A stretch of DNA of 64,000 nucleotides from Kineobactrum salinum (GCF_010669285.1 NZ_CP048711.1:4340001-4404000); one strand, 5' to 3'; shown: positions 38,047 to 49,100, counted from the stretch's first letter. Notes: a model not told the origin generated them from the sequence alone. Program-made: numbers and translations.

Positions 38047-39114
38047 ATGGATTTCAGTCTCGGTAAAACCCTTTCAATGCTCAGCAGAACGGCGCCTTTC
38101 ATCGGCCTGCGGCTGCTCATATTCTTTGCGATTACCCTGGTCTACGTAATTGGCACCGGCGGCGGTGCCGGCATCGGCTACCTCGCCGGCAAGGTGGGCG
38201 ACAACCCGCAGGGTTTTGCCTTCTGGGGCGCATTCGCCGGTTTTGGCATTGTCTCTGGCATCCTGTATTTCATGCGTGAATACCTGCTCTACCTGGTGAA
38301 GGCGGGCCATATTGCCGTGCTGGTGTACCTGATCGACGACAGACCGATTCCAGACGGCCGGGGCCAGATCGATTTCGCAACCGCCGAGGTCAAGGCACGT
38401 TTCGCGGAATCATCCACGTTGTTTGTCATCGATCAGCTGATCAAGGGGGTGATCAAGTCCATCAATGGCCTGTTGCTGACTATCGGCCGATTCCTGCCCT
38501 TGCCGGGACTGGAGCCCGTGCTGCGTTTCGTGACCCGGGTGATCAATCTGTCCCTCACCTATGTCGACGAGGCTATCCTGGCCCACAATATCCGCACCCG
38601 GTCGGAAAACCCCTGGGCGTCGGGCCGGGATGCGCTGGTACTGTATGCGCAGAACTACGGGAAAATGGTGAAGAACGCGCTGTTCCTGGCGGTCATTGTG
38701 TGGCTGGCAACGTTTGCAATTTTCCTGCTGGTGCTGGCTCCCGCGGCGGCCTTGGTCAGTCTGTTTCCGGGTACCGGCGGCTTCTGGACCATGGTCATCG
38801 CGCTGGTACTGGCCATGTCGCTGAAAGCGGCCATTGTCGACCCGCTGGCGATGGCCTGCCTGCTGCAGGCCTATTTCAGGGTTACCGAGGGCCAGCAGCC
38901 CAATCCCGAGTGGGTGCAGAAGCTGGAGGGCGCCAGCGACAAGTTCCGGGAAATGGGTGAGAAGGCCCGACAGTGGCTGCCCGGGACGCCCGCCGCAGCG
39001 GCCGGGACAGCCCCGGCCGGGATGGCCCCCGGGACGGTCGCCGCCGCCGGGCCATCGCAGGCTGGCCCAGCTGGAGCCGAGGTCGCACAAGCCCCTCCTG
39101 TTACCAGGGAGTAG
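38047..39114 (+). CDS. Multi-pass inner-membrane protein, unknown function
   Basis: A 355-residue protein with at least five hydrophobic segments (about 20-40, 58-78, 85-100, 220-245, 250-275) and a cytosolic-looking C-terminal tail rich in Ala, Pro and Gly (after residue 310). Similar tails occur in membrane proteins of unknown role. ATG at 38047 follows GGGAG. It converges on putA with six bases between stops. Confidence 0.72.
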   Translation: MDFSLGKTLSMLSRTAPFIGLRLLIFFAITLVYVIGTGGGAGIGYLAGKVGDNPQGFAFWGAFAGFGIVSGILYFMREYLLYLVKAGHIAVLVYLIDDRPIPDGRGQIDFATAEVKARFAESSTLFVIDQLIKGVIKSINGLLLTIGRFLPLPGLEPVLRFVTRVINLSLTYVDEAILAHNIRTRSENPWASGRDALVLYAQNYGKMVKNALFLAVIVWLATFAIFLLVLAPAAALVSLFPGTGGFWTMVIALVLAMSLKAAIVDPLAMACLLQAYFRVTEGQQPNPEWVQKLEGASDKFREMGEKARQWLPGTPAAAAGTAPAGMAPGTVAAAGPSQAGPAGAEVAQAPPVTRE

Positions 39115-39120
39115 GGCCCA

Positions 39121-42100
39121 CTAGCTTGCCATTGTCATCAGCGAGGCGTTGCCCCCGGCTGCGGTAGTATCGGTACTGACTGATTTCTCCAGCAGTGTCT
39201 GCAACAGCAAGGTGCGCGGCGAAACACAGCTTATCAATGGCAGTAGCGGCCCCGGCCGGCGTGCGAGGTGCCGTGCCACGGCCTGCAGGTGGCGGCTGCG
39301 GGCATGCACCAGCGCACCGTGCAGCTCCGCCGCCTGTAGCAGGTTGCCCGCTGCGGCCAGTGGCAGCAGTGTGAACAATGCTTCGGGCAGACCCGCGGCG
39401 CACATCAGTTGCGCCACGTCCCGCCACTGTGGCAGCTGTGCCTCGGCCGCCGCCGCGGTAACGCTGTTGCCGGCTGCGAGCGCTGATACTACTGCCATCA
39501 GGTATTCGCCATCGCTGCTGGGGTCGTCCATGAGCAGCATCAGGCAGCCGCGGGGCTCGTACTGCAACGTGTTGGACTCACCGGTGGGGCCGGGCAGCGC
39601 ATGGGGCGCGGCCAACAGGCCGGTGGCGTGGCGCAGTTGCTCGCGTACCGCCGCCAGGGTTGTCTCCAGTGCCAGTGAACTGTCGCTGCCGGATTGACGG
39701 GCGTGGTTGGCGATAAACCGGCGCAGGACTGAAACCCGCTCTGCGACGCTGTGTGCTGCCCATTGGCGCTGTGCCCGGGCCGCCGCAGCCAGTGCCTGCG
39801 CAGCGGTTTCCCGGTCTTCCGGTGGCGGCAGTTCCTGCTGTCCCGCGGCGTTTTCGGCTTCCTCGCCGGTGGTGACCAGCCGGGTCAGATACTGCGGCCC
39901 TCCCGCCTTGGGCCCGGTGCCGGACAGGCCGCGGCCGCCGAAGGGCTGGACGCCGACGATGGCGCCAATCATGTTGCGGTTGACGTAGATGTTGCCCGCC
40001 TCGATGCGCGCCGCGGCCCGGTTGCAGCTGTCCTCGATGCGGCTGTGAATGCCGAAGGTGAGGCCGAAGCCGGTCTGGTTGATCTGCTCCAGGACCTCGT
40101 CAAAGGCTTCGGCGCGATAGCGGATCACATGCACGATGGGACCGAATACCTCCCGCTCCAGCAGGGACAGATTGCTGATCTCGTACAACCTCGGTGCGAA
40201 GAAGGTATGCTCCCCCGGCTCCGGTGTCTGGGCGCAGTAGAGCAGGCGCCCGGTGGCCTCCAGGTAGCGTACGTGATCCTCGAGGCTGGCGCGGGCGCGG
40301 GCATCGATCACCGGGCCGACATCGGTGGTCAGCGAGCACGGGTCACCCAGCGCCAGTTCCTGCATGGCGCCGATCGTCATCTCGATGACCTTGTCGGCGA
40401 TATCTTCCTGCAGGAACAGTACCCGCAGCGCGGAACAGCGCTGGCCGGCGCTCTGGAAACCCGACGCCAGCACATCCCGCACCACCTGTTCCGGCAGCGC
40501 GGTGGAGTCGACCATCATGCAGTTCTGGCCGCCGGTCTCGGCCACCAGCGGTACCGGCGCATCGGCACGCTCGGCCAGGCGCTCGGCGATCCAGCGGCCG
40601 GTGTCGGTGGAGCCGGTGAACATCACCGCCTTGATGCGCGGATCCGGCACCAGTTGTTCACCCACCGCCCTGCCGGCGGCAACCAGCAGCGACATCACGC
40701 CGGTGGGAAAGCCGCAGTCCTGCATCAGTTCCGCGGTACGCAGCGCGATCAGGCTGGTCTGTTCCGCGGGCTTGGCCACCACCGTATTGCCGGCAGCCAG
40801 CGCGGCACTGACCTGGCCCAGAAAAATCGCCAGTGGGAAATTCCACGGGCTGATGCACAGGATCACGCCCCGGGGACGCAGTCGTTGGCCGGGAAAATCC
40901 GCCTCCTCGGCACGGGCCGCATAGTAGCGCAGGAAATCCACCGCCTCGCGCACTTCGGCGATGCCGTCGGGCACGGTCTTGCCGGCCTCCTTGCAGCACA
41001 GCGCGATCAACTCGTGGCGATGCTGCTCCAGCGCATCGGCCAGGCTTCGCAACAGTGCCGCGCGCTCTGCCACGGGCGTCTCCGTCCAGCCTGGAGCGGC
41101 CTGCTGCGCCGCCGCGACCGCGGCCTCGATGCCGGCGTGATCCGCCAGCGCGATATGGCCGATCACTTCCCGCTGGTCCGCCGGGTTGCGCACCGCCAGC
41201 GGCTCGCCGGGCAGCTCATGCTGCAGGGGCAGCTGCTGCAGCCAGGTCTCCATCGCCGTCCGGGCCTGCTCCAGGGTGCGCGGGTCGCTGAGGTCCATAC
41301 CCCGGGAGTTGGGACGCTCCTCACCATACAGCCGGGCTGGCAATGGTATCAGCGGATTGGCACAGACAGACCAGCTGCGGACGGTTTCCACCGGGTCTTC
41401 CAGCAGTGCCTCCACCGGAATGTCCTCATCCACGATGTTGTTGACGAAGGAACTGTTGGCGCCGTTTTCGAGCAGGCGGCGCACCAGGTAGGCCAGCAGG
41501 TCGGCATGTACGCCGACTGGCGCATAGACGCGGCAGGGGACTTTCTCGCCCTCCACCACCTGGTCGTAGAGCGACTCCCCCATACCGTGCAGGCGCTGGA
41601 ATTCATAGCCACTGCGGTCGCTGTCCATCTCCAGGATGGTGGCGACGGTGTAGGCGTTGTGAGTGGCGAACTGGGGATACAGGGAATCGCGGTAGGCCAG
41701 CAATTTGGCCGCACAGGCCTGGTAGGAGACGTCGGTAGCAGCCTTGCGGGTAAACACCGGATAATCGTCCTGGCCGTCCACCTGGGCCAGTTTGATCTCA
41801 GTGTCCCAGTAGGCCCCCTTGACCAGGCGCACCATTATCCGCCGGCCCACCTGCAGCGACAACGCCCGCAGCCATTCGATCACAAACAGGCTGCGCTTCT
41901 GGTAGGCCTGCACCGCGAGGCCGAAGCCCTGCCAGCCCTCCAGCGCCGGATCCGAGAATACCGCGGCGATCACATCCAGCGACAGCTCCAGCCGGTCGGC
42001 TTCCTCGGCATCGACGGTAAAACCGATATCCTGCTGCCTGGCCGCCAGCGCCAGTTGCAGCAGCCGTGGGGTCAGCTCCCTCATGACCCGCTCGCGCTGG

Positions 42101-42882
42101 GCGAATTCGTAGCGCGGGTGCAGCGCCGAGAGTTTGACCGAGATACCGGGGCTGGCCTCGGGGCCACGGCCGGCCGCGGCCTTGCCGATCACTTCGATCG
42201 CGTTGAGGTAACTGTCATAGTAGCGTTGCGCATCGGCCATCGTGCGGGCAGCTTCCCCCAGCATGTCATAGGAATAGCGGTAGCCCCGTTGCTCCACCGA
42301 GCGGGCCCGTTCCACGGCCTTGTCAATCGAGGTGCCCATCACGAACTGGGTGCCCATGATCTGCATCGCGTAGCGAACCGAGGCGCGGATTACCGGCTCA
42401 CCCAGCCGCCCCATGGTCTTTTTCAGCAGGCCGAACTGGTGGGGATTGTCCTCTTCATTGTAATTGACCACCTTGCCGGTGAGCAGCAGGCCCCAGGCAG
42501 AGGCGTTGACGAACAGCGACTCGCTGTTGCCCAGGTGGGCGCTCCAGTTGCCATCCGCCAACTTGTCGCGAATCAGGCGATCCACGGTGAGCCGGTCCGG
42601 TACCCGCAGCAGGGCCTCGGCCAGGCACATCAACACTACGCCCTCTTCGGTGGACAGGGCGTACTCCTGCAGCAGGGCATCGACACCGCCCTTGCCGTGC
42701 TGCTCCCTGCGAATGGCAAGTACCAGGCTGCGGGCGCGTTCCCAGGCGCGGCTGCGGGCGGCGTGGCTGATGTCCGCGATGGGCAGCAGCAGGGCCAGCA
42801 CCTCGGCCTCGTCCTTGCGGTAGAAGTCGCGCAGTTGCTGGCGAATGGGGTCGTCAGTGGCGAGGGAGTCAGAAAACAGCAT
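39121..42882 (-). CDS. putA: Bifunctional proline dehydrogenase / L-glutamate gamma-semialdehyde dehydrogenase
   Basis: Oxidises proline to glutamate in two steps: FAD-dependent PRODH, then NAD-dependent P5C dehydrogenase. It has 1253 residues. The PRODH barrel covers about 150-470 (RLVKGAYWD, FATHNAYT, FQRLHGMGE). The ALDH domain follows, with ISPWNFPLAIFLG, VAETGGQNCM and the catalytic cysteine in SAGQRCSALR. A C-terminal ALDH-superfamily-like domain (after about 1030) completes the type B architecture. It lacks the ribbon-helix-helix DNA-binding domain of E. coli PutA; control is probably by the divergent Lrp-type gene. Glutamate formed can enter the glutamate dehydrogenase. Confidence 0.95.
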   Translation of the reverse strand: MLFSDSLATDDPIRQQLRDFYRKDEAEVLALLLPIADISHAARSRAWERARSLVLAIRREQHGKGGVDALLQEYALSTEEGVVLMCLAEALLRVPDRLTVDRLIRDKLADGNWSAHLGNSESLFVNASAWGLLLTGKVVNYNEEDNPHQFGLLKKTMGRLGEPVIRASVRYAMQIMGTQFVMGTSIDKAVERARSVEQRGYRYSYDMLGEAARTMADAQRYYDSYLNAIEVIGKAAAGRGPEASPGISVKLSALHPRYEFAQRERVMRELTPRLLQLALAARQQDIGFTVDAEEADRLELSLDVIAAVFSDPALEGWQGFGLAVQAYQKRSLFVIEWLRALSLQVGRRIMVRLVKGAYWDTEIKLAQVDGQDDYPVFTRKAATDVSYQACAAKLLAYRDSLYPQFATHNAYTVATILEMDSDRSGYEFQRLHGMGESLYDQVVEGEKVPCRVYAPVGVHADLLAYLVRRLLENGANSSFVNNIVDEDIPVEALLEDPVETVRSWSVCANPLIPLPARLYGEERPNSRGMDLSDPRTLEQARTAMETWLQQLPLQHELPGEPLAVRNPADQREVIGHIALADHAGIEAAVAAAQQAAPGWTETPVAERAALLRSLADALEQHRHELIALCCKEAGKTVPDGIAEVREAVDFLRYYAARAEEADFPGQRLRPRGVILCISPWNFPLAIFLGQVSAALAAGNTVVAKPAEQTSLIALRTAELMQDCGFPTGVMSLLVAAGRAVGEQLVPDPRIKAVMFTGSTDTGRWIAERLAERADAPVPLVAETGGQNCMMVDSTALPEQVVRDVLASGFQSAGQRCSALRVLFLQEDIADKVIEMTIGAMQELALGDPCSLTTDVGPVIDARARASLEDHVRYLEATGRLLYCAQTPEPGEHTFFAPRLYEISNLSLLEREVFGPIVHVIRYRAEAFDEVLEQINQTGFGLTFGIHSRIEDSCNRAAARIEAGNIYVNRNMIGAIVGVQPFGGRGLSGTGPKAGGPQYLTRLVTTGEEAENAAGQQELPPPEDRETAAQALAAAARAQRQWAAHSVAERVSVLRRFIANHARQSGSDSSLALETTLAAVREQLRHATGLLAAPHALPGPTGESNTLQYEPRGCLMLLMDDPSSDGEYLMAVVSALAAGNSVTAAAAEAQLPQWRDVAQLMCAAGLPEALFTLLPLAAAGNLLQAAELHGALVHARSRHLQAVARHLARRPGPLLPLISCVSPRTLLLQTLLEKSVSTDTTAAGGNASLMTMAS

Positions 42883-43019
42883 GGCGGCACGCTCGGTCGG
42901 TTCAGGAAAGTAAATTCTAGCGAGCCGGAGGCAGAATGAGCTGGTTTTTTTGGACGGACTCGGAGAATATATTCTGGTTAAGCGAGCTTTTACAGAATTA
43001 AATTCCGGGATCGAAGATT

Positions 43020-43505
43020 ATGAAGCAACAAAAACAGCAGGCACTGACATTGGACAGGACAGATTTGCTGATTCTGTCACTGTTGCAGCGCGATGGCAGG
43101 ATGTCGAATGTGGCGCTGGCCCGCCAGGTAAACCTGAGTCCCAGTCCCTGTCTGGAGCGAGTGCGCCGGCTTGAGGCTGGCGGCCTGATCCAGGGTTATG
43201 GTGCCAGGCTCAACGCGGCCGCGCTGGGTTTCGGTACGACTGCGTTCATTCAGGTAACCCTGGATCGGACCACGGCCGAGGTATTTGACCGCTTTCGCGA
43301 CCAGGTGGTACTGATCCCGGCGGTGGCGGAGTGTCACATGGTAGCTGGTGGCTTTGACTACCTGCTCAAATTACGGCTGGCGGACATGGAGGCCTACCGC
43401 GGTGTACTCGCGACTATCGTCGATCTGCCGGAGGTGGCCCAGACCCATACCTATGTAGTGATCGAAGCAATCAAACAGGACCTGGGCTTGCCGCTGACCG
43501 ATTGA
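43020..43505 (+). CDS. Lrp/AsnC family regulator, probable activator of putA
   Basis: A 161-residue Lrp-type protein: winged helix (DRTDLLILSLLQRDGRMSNVALA, SPSPCLERVRRLE) and a RAM ligand-binding domain. It is divergent from putA with 137 bases between starts, the arrangement of putR/bkdR-type pairs, so it likely activates putA with proline as effector; that is inference. The ATG at 43020 lacks a strong ribosome site. Confidence 0.9.
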   Translation: MKQQKQQALTLDRTDLLILSLLQRDGRMSNVALARQVNLSPSPCLERVRRLEAGGLIQGYGARLNAAALGFGTTAFIQVTLDRTTAEVFDRFRDQVVLIPAVAECHMVAGGFDYLLKLRLADMEAYRGVLATIVDLPEVAQTHTYVVIEAIKQDLGLPLTD

Positions 43506-43571
43506 GCCGCCCGTTTGTCGGGATTGGCGACATGGTCTGGCTGCCGCAGTCACCGGCAGGCTGATGCCTGT

Positions 43572-44057
43572 TCAGGGAAGTGGTTCGAAACGGTTGGCCG
43601 CTACATTCTTGGTCACCTTGTCGGCATCGAACACCAACCCGTTCATCGCAATGTAGACCCCCGGCGGCTTGCTCTGGACTGCGCCGATTGCACAACCGAT
43701 ATTGAAGATGGCGTCGGAATGGGCAAAGGCCGCCGGCTGCAGCGCCCCGGTGAGCACGATGCACTTGCCCAGCACGCCGGCCAGCGCCCCGGCTGTGGCC
43801 ACCATGCCGTCGGTGCCGTGGGTGATCAGTACGCATTCCTCACTGCAGCGTTCGGCGGCGGCGCGGATCCTGGCCCGGTCGGCCGCGGTCAGGTCCAGAC
43901 TGTCCTTGCGCATGGCCGATTCCACCGAATATTCAAACCCGGCGCCCATTCGCTGCAGCAGCTCCCCTATGACGGGGTCGCCGATCTGGTAGTCGCTCTT
44001 GGCGTCGAAGTAGATCTTGTCGATGGTGCCACCGGTAGTGATGATATGCAGCTTCAT
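43572..44057 (-). CDS. Short asparaginase-family protein (N-terminal domain only)
   Basis: A 161-residue protein matching only the N-terminal catalytic domain of type I/II L-asparaginases. The first threonine motif TTGGTIDKIY and the second HGTDGM are intact, then LTGALQPAAF. The C-terminal domain, needed for full-length enzymes, is missing, with no fragment downstream. Such short forms exist as a separate family in gammaproteobacteria; activity is unproven. ATG at 44057. It converges on the Lrp gene. Confidence 0.8.
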   Translation of the reverse strand: MKLHIITTGGTIDKIYFDAKSDYQIGDPVIGELLQRMGAGFEYSVESAMRKDSLDLTAADRARIRAAAERCSEECVLITHGTDGMVATAGALAGVLGKCIVLTGALQPAAFAHSDAIFNIGCAIGAVQSKPPGVYIAMNGLVFDADKVTKNVAANRFEPLP

Positions 44058-44271
44058 TGTTCAGGTGTCGCCGGTCGGATGTGGCCGGCCAGTATAGCGG
44101 CTGGGTCCGGGACTGGGTACTCGGCCCGCAAAGCGGCGGCCGTTCGCAGGAACTTGCCGCCAATTGGGGTCTCAAACGTGGTAGAGGGGATCTCCCGAAT
44201 CCGCGTCGGTAGCGTGGGCTTGTCGTATCCGCCTCCGTTATAATGTTTCCAATTCCAACACGAGACGCACA

Positions 44272-44340
44272 ATGAGCTTTTACGAACGGCGGATCCCGCT
44301 CCATGATATCCACTGCCCCAGCCCCGCTGTCAGTCGCTGA
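44272..44340 (+). CDS. Possible 22-residue leader peptide or gene remnant upstream of tamA
   Basis: A small frame starts at ATG 44272 and ends at TGA 44338-44340, eight bases before tamA. The product begins MSFYERRIP, similar to the start of some class I methyltransferases (MSFYERH-type), so it may be a remnant. A consensus -10, TATAAT (44239-44244), sits 27 bases upstream. It could equally be a short leader. Low support. Confidence 0.25.
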   Translation: MSFYERRIPLHDIHCPSPAVSR

Positions 44341-44348
44341 TCCTGCGA

Positions 44349-46100
44349 ATGCTGTCGCTGCTGGGTCGTCGTTGGAGCCTGTGCCTGCTGCTGGTGGCGG
44401 GGGTGGTGCAGGCGAATCCAGTGCTGGAGTACAGGGTGGAAGGATTGGAGTCCCCCCTGCGCTCCAACGTCGAGGCCTGGCTCGGGCCCGCCCCGGAGAC
44501 CGTGCCGGCGCGGGCCAACTTCATGGTGTCGGTGCGCGATCGCACTGAGCGCAGCTTGCAGGCACTGGGTTATTACCGGGCTGATATCGACCTGTCACTG
44601 GATCGCCAGCAGGATCCCTGGCAACTGCTGATTAACGTGGAGCCTGGCGAACCGGTACGTATCGAACAACTGCAGATACAGATCAGCGGCGCCGCGGTGG
44701 AGGATGAGGCCTTTGCCAGGCTGCTCGCTGACAAGCCGCTGCGGGAAGGCGATGTGCTGCATCACGGGCACTACGACGATTTCAAGTCCTCGCTCTTGAG
44801 CCTGGGTCAACGCCGGGGCTATTTCGACGCCGAATTGCTGCAGCACCGGGTCTCCGTGGAGCCGGTGGGCGCCACTGCCAAGGTCGAGCTGCACTATGCC
44901 AGCGGACCGCGCTACCGTATCGGAGAGATCACGGTGGATGACGCCGTGCTGTCCCGGGACATGCTCGCAACTCTGCAGCCTTTTGAAGCGGGCGATCCCT
45001 ATGAACTCGGGCGCCTGCAGACGCTGCAGGCGCAACTGCAACGCACCGGCTACTTTTCCGGCATTACGGTCCGGCCACAGCTCGAACAGCGGGCCGACGG
45101 GAAGGTGCCGCTGCTGCTGGAACTCCACGCCGCCAAGCGCCACAGTTTTGATGTCGGCATCGGCTACAGCACCGATACCGAAGAGCGTCTCTCCCTGACC
45201 TGGCGTACACCCCGGATAAATCGTCACGGTCACAGCCAGGAGACCCGGCTGGAGTACTCGGCCATCAATCCCAGCGGCCGTGTCGCCTATAACATTCCGC
45301 TGACACACCCGCTGGACGATGTGTTGCAATTCAGCGCCCGGCTGGAGCAGAACGAGTTCGGTGACATGGACAGCCTGCAGCGGGAACTCATGGTGCGACG
45401 CGAGCGGCGCAGTGGCAACTGGATCCGCAGTTACCATGTGCGGGTGCTCGATGAGCAGTGGGACGCGGGCCCTATCCGCGATGATGAACGTTACCTGCTG
45501 CCGGGCCTGTCGCTGTCGCACAAATGGCGCGAGGGGCCGCTGGTCAATCCGCTGCGTGGTTTCAGCCAGTTTTACAGCCTTGAAGGGACATCCGGCAGCC
45601 TGGGCTCGGATATCGACATGCTGCGGGTCTATGGTCACTGGGTGTATGTCACGCCGCTGGGGGAGGGCCACCGCCTGGTGGCGCGCACCGAGGCGGGGGC
45701 CGCCTTCATTGGCGAGGGACAGCGGGACGCGCTGGCACCCTCGCTGAGCTTTTTTGCAGGCGGCTCCCAGAGTCTTCGCGGGTTCAGCTACCAGTCGATC
45801 GGCAACAGGACTACCCTGGAATTGGACGATGGCGAGCGGCGCGATTTTGTACTGGGTGGGGACCGCTTGCTGGCGGGCAGTCTGGAATACCAGTATAGAT
45901 TCCTGCCCAACTGGCGGGCGGCGGTGTTTGCCGATGCCGGAGACGCCTTTGACGAGGGTGAGTTCGAGGCTCACTATGCGGCGGGTCTCGGCCTGCACTA
46001 CCTGACACCGGTCGGAGCGATCAAGTTCGAACTGGCCCGCAGCCTGAGCGAAGATCAACCGGGCTGGGAAGTGCATATCAATATTGGAGCCGAGTTTTGA
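44349..46100 (+). CDS. tamA: Translocation and assembly module protein TamA
   Basis: An Omp85/BamA-family outer-membrane protein that works with TamB in envelope assembly and lipid transport. It has 583 residues: signal peptide (cleavage about VQA-NPV), three POTRA domains, and a 16-strand barrel with the family motif GGSQSLRGF and a terminal ...NIGAEF. ATG at 44349. The stop overlaps the tamB start by four bases (TTGA). The gene is intact although tamB beside it is broken four times. Confidence 0.92.
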   Translation: MLSLLGRRWSLCLLLVAGVVQANPVLEYRVEGLESPLRSNVEAWLGPAPETVPARANFMVSVRDRTERSLQALGYYRADIDLSLDRQQDPWQLLINVEPGEPVRIEQLQIQISGAAVEDEAFARLLADKPLREGDVLHHGHYDDFKSSLLSLGQRRGYFDAELLQHRVSVEPVGATAKVELHYASGPRYRIGEITVDDAVLSRDMLATLQPFEAGDPYELGRLQTLQAQLQRTGYFSGITVRPQLEQRADGKVPLLLELHAAKRHSFDVGIGYSTDTEERLSLTWRTPRINRHGHSQETRLEYSAINPSGRVAYNIPLTHPLDDVLQFSARLEQNEFGDMDSLQRELMVRRERRSGNWIRSYHVRVLDEQWDAGPIRDDERYLLPGLSLSHKWREGPLVNPLRGFSQFYSLEGTSGSLGSDIDMLRVYGHWVYVTPLGEGHRLVARTEAGAAFIGEGQRDALAPSLSFFAGGSQSLRGFSYQSIGNRTTLELDDGERRDFVLGGDRLLAGSLEYQYRFLPNWRAAVFADAGDAFDEGEFEAHYAAGLGLHYLTPVGAIKFELARSLSEDQPGWEVHINIGAEF

Positions 46101-49100
46101 AGCGTTTCGCGCAGCTGGTTGTGGCAATGCTGCTGGTGGCAGTGGTACTGCTGGCGGCGGCGCCGTTTACCGCCCAGGGCACTCGCCTGTTGCTGGGACT
46201 GGTGCCGGCCTCCTCGCCGGTACAGCTGGATTATCACAGCGGCAGCTTGCTGGGAGAGCTGCGGTTGCGGAGCCTGCGGCTCGAGTTGGAGGCGCTCACC
46301 GTCGAGATCAATGACTGGCACAGCCAATTGCGCCCGGCATGTCTGTGGCAGAGCGAGTTCTGTATCGAGCAATTGCGCCTGGCTGCGGTCGCGGTGGTGC
46401 TGGTTGATGCCGACACCGAGGAGAACGAGGAGCTCAGCGAGGCTGGCGCCGATAAGATGCTGAGCCTGCCGTTCGGGCTGCGGGCGCCCTCGATACAGGT
46501 CGGGCAGCTGCAGTTGCAGTGGCCGGGAGGGCGCTGGCAACAGGGCAGATGCAGCTGGCACTGGCCGCCGCCGGTTCCACTGTGCGGCTGGAAAAGCTGC
46601 ATATCGCCGGGCCAGAGCTGATACTGGAGGCCGCGGCAACGGATGATGAGGACAGCGGTCCCGAGCCGCTGGTGCTGCCAGAACTGTTCCTGCCCGTCGC
46701 ACTGGTAATCGAAGACTTGCGTTTGCAGCAACCGCGCTGGCGTTTCGGTGAGCTCGAGCACCAACATGAATCACTGTCCCTGCGCGGCAGCTGGGAGGGC
46801 GGCAGCTGCAGCTGACGGCGTTGGATTTGGCCAGCGAAGGCTGGGGCTCCGTACAATTGCAGGGTGATCTGGAGCTGGGCGGCGCCTGGCCGCTGGCCCT
46901 GAAACTCGCGCTGGAGTTCGCCCGTCCCGAGCCGGTACCGGAAGTGCTGTGGGAGCGTAGCGTGTCGCTGCGCCTGGACGGTCAGGCGGACGAGCTCGAA
47001 CTGTCCCTGGCCCTGCCCGGCACGCCGCGCGGTGAATTGCGCGCGCAGGTGGATCTGCTGGATCCCGGTTTGCCGTTCCAGCTCACGGCAATGCTGGCCG
47101 GTGAAGAGCCCCTGGCGTTGGCACAGATCCTGGGGCCGAACGAAGCGTTGCCGGAACTGGCATTGGCATTGCCATGGCAGTTGGACGCCCGTGGCAATCT
47201 GAGCGCCCAGTCCGTGGAAACGACGGCGACGGTGCTGGGAGCCGGGTACCAGGCGCTGCGGCTGGACGCGCAACTGTCCCATCACGATCAGCGCCTGCAG
47301 ATCGTGCAGCTGCAACTGAGCGATGAGGCCAGCGACAGCCGCTTGCAAGTCGACGGCAGCGTCAGCTATGGCGCGGTAGTGAAAGGGGAATTGGCGCTGC
47401 AGTCCGCCGGCTTCGCGCTGCCGGAGCTGGGCGGCCCACTCAAGGGCCGGCTCGCGGGTGGCCTGTTGTTGGCCGGGCAATGGCACGATCAGGAGTGGCA
47501 GCTGGCGCTGGATGAAGTTGACATGGAGGGCGAGGTGAACGGATTGCCGGCCCAGGCCGATGGTGCCCTGCAGCTCAACAGCCAGGACTATGTGGCGGCG
47601 GGTGAGCTGCAGGTCGATATCAATGCTGCCGAGCTGGTCCTGAGCCGGGGCCAGGGCAGTGGCGGCACCGCTGCCCTGGCCCTGCGGGTCGAGGATCTGG
47701 CGCGCTGGCAGGCCGGCAGCCGCGGCCGGCTGGTGCTGGAGGGCGAGCTGCGGGAGCAGGCATCGACCCTGGATCTCAAGGGCTCGATTGACAATCTGAG
47801 CTGGAATGGGCTGACGGTCGATCAGGGCGAACTGCAGGGTGAACTGGCGCTGGCGCCGGCGGGAGCAATGGATGCCAGGCTGGAGCTGAAACAGCTGCGG
47901 CTCGGGGAGCTCTATCTTGAGCAGATGGCCCTGGTGGCAGGAGGGACGTATGAGGCGCCGAGTCTGGAACTGCGCAGCAGTGGCGATATCTCGGGCGTCA
48001 TCCGGCTTGTGGCACGGCAACAGGATGATGCCTGGGTTGGGCAATTGGCGACTACCGGCATCGACACTCCGTTGGGGCCGCTGACGCTGGAGCAGGACGT
48101 GACGTTCAGGTATACGGACAGCAGTGTGCAGGTGGCGGCGCACTGCTGGCGCCTGCCGGAGAGCCGCCTGTGCAGTGAGGACTGGACCCTTGCCGCCAGC
48201 GGGGGCGGCAGCGCCCGGCTGGAGGGTGATCTGGCCCTGTTCGCGGCGCTGCTGCCGCAGGACCTGGATGTATCCGGCAGTCTTGCGGGACAGGTCAGTG
48301 CGCAATGGGCGCCGGCGACCGGTCTGCGCGCCAGTGTTAGCCTGGACAGCTTCGATGGGGAACTGACCCAGTTCTACCCCGAGGGCGAGTCGGCCAGCTT
48401 GCGCTGGGAGTCGGTGCAGGCCCGACTGGAACAGGGTAGCGAGGGATTGACCCTGAGCGCGACCGTGCAGCGCGAGCAGCAGACTGCGCTGCAACTTGAT
48501 GTGCAGCTGCCGCCAGAGCGGGAGCAGGGGCTTGCGGGCAGCGTTGAGATCAATGAGTTTCAACTGGCGGTGTTGCGGCCATTCATACCCGACCTGGCGC
48601 GGCTCGAAGGCGTACTCGCCGGCCGGCTGCGCGTAGCCGGTACGCTGGACGCCCCAGAACTGTTTGGGCGGCTGCAACTGATCGCGGCTGAAGTCGGCCT
48701 CAACAGCAATCCCACAGAACTCACAGCGGTCGAACTGGTGCTGGATTTGAGTGGAGACCGTGCCGACCTTGAGGGCAGCGCCAATCTGGGTGGGGTGAGC
48801 TGGCATTGTCCGGCAGCGCGGAACTGCGCCCCGAACCCACGCTGGAGCTGCTGCTCAAGGGCGACAGCAACCGGCTGTTGTATCCCCCCAGCACCCGCCT
48901 GGTTGCCAGTCCCGACCTGCGTCTGCGAATCAGCGCCGGGCAGTTGGTATTGCGGGGGAAGTCGCGGTTGACTCAGGCCTGCTGGCTTACGAGCAGTTGC
49001 CGGCTGGCAGCGTGGCAGTGTCGCCGGATGTGGTGGAGGTCGACTACGACGGCAAGCCGCTGACCGCGGATGAAGCCATGGCTCTGGACGCGCAGTTGCG

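Noticed and set aside
39751-42939. A 1062-codon open frame antisense to putA, and similar long antisense frames at 53954-55855 (ppdK) and 46434-48806 (tamB).
   Set aside because: They mirror codon structure of GC-rich genes on the other strand, have no recognisable domains, and the opposite-strand genes are unmistakable.
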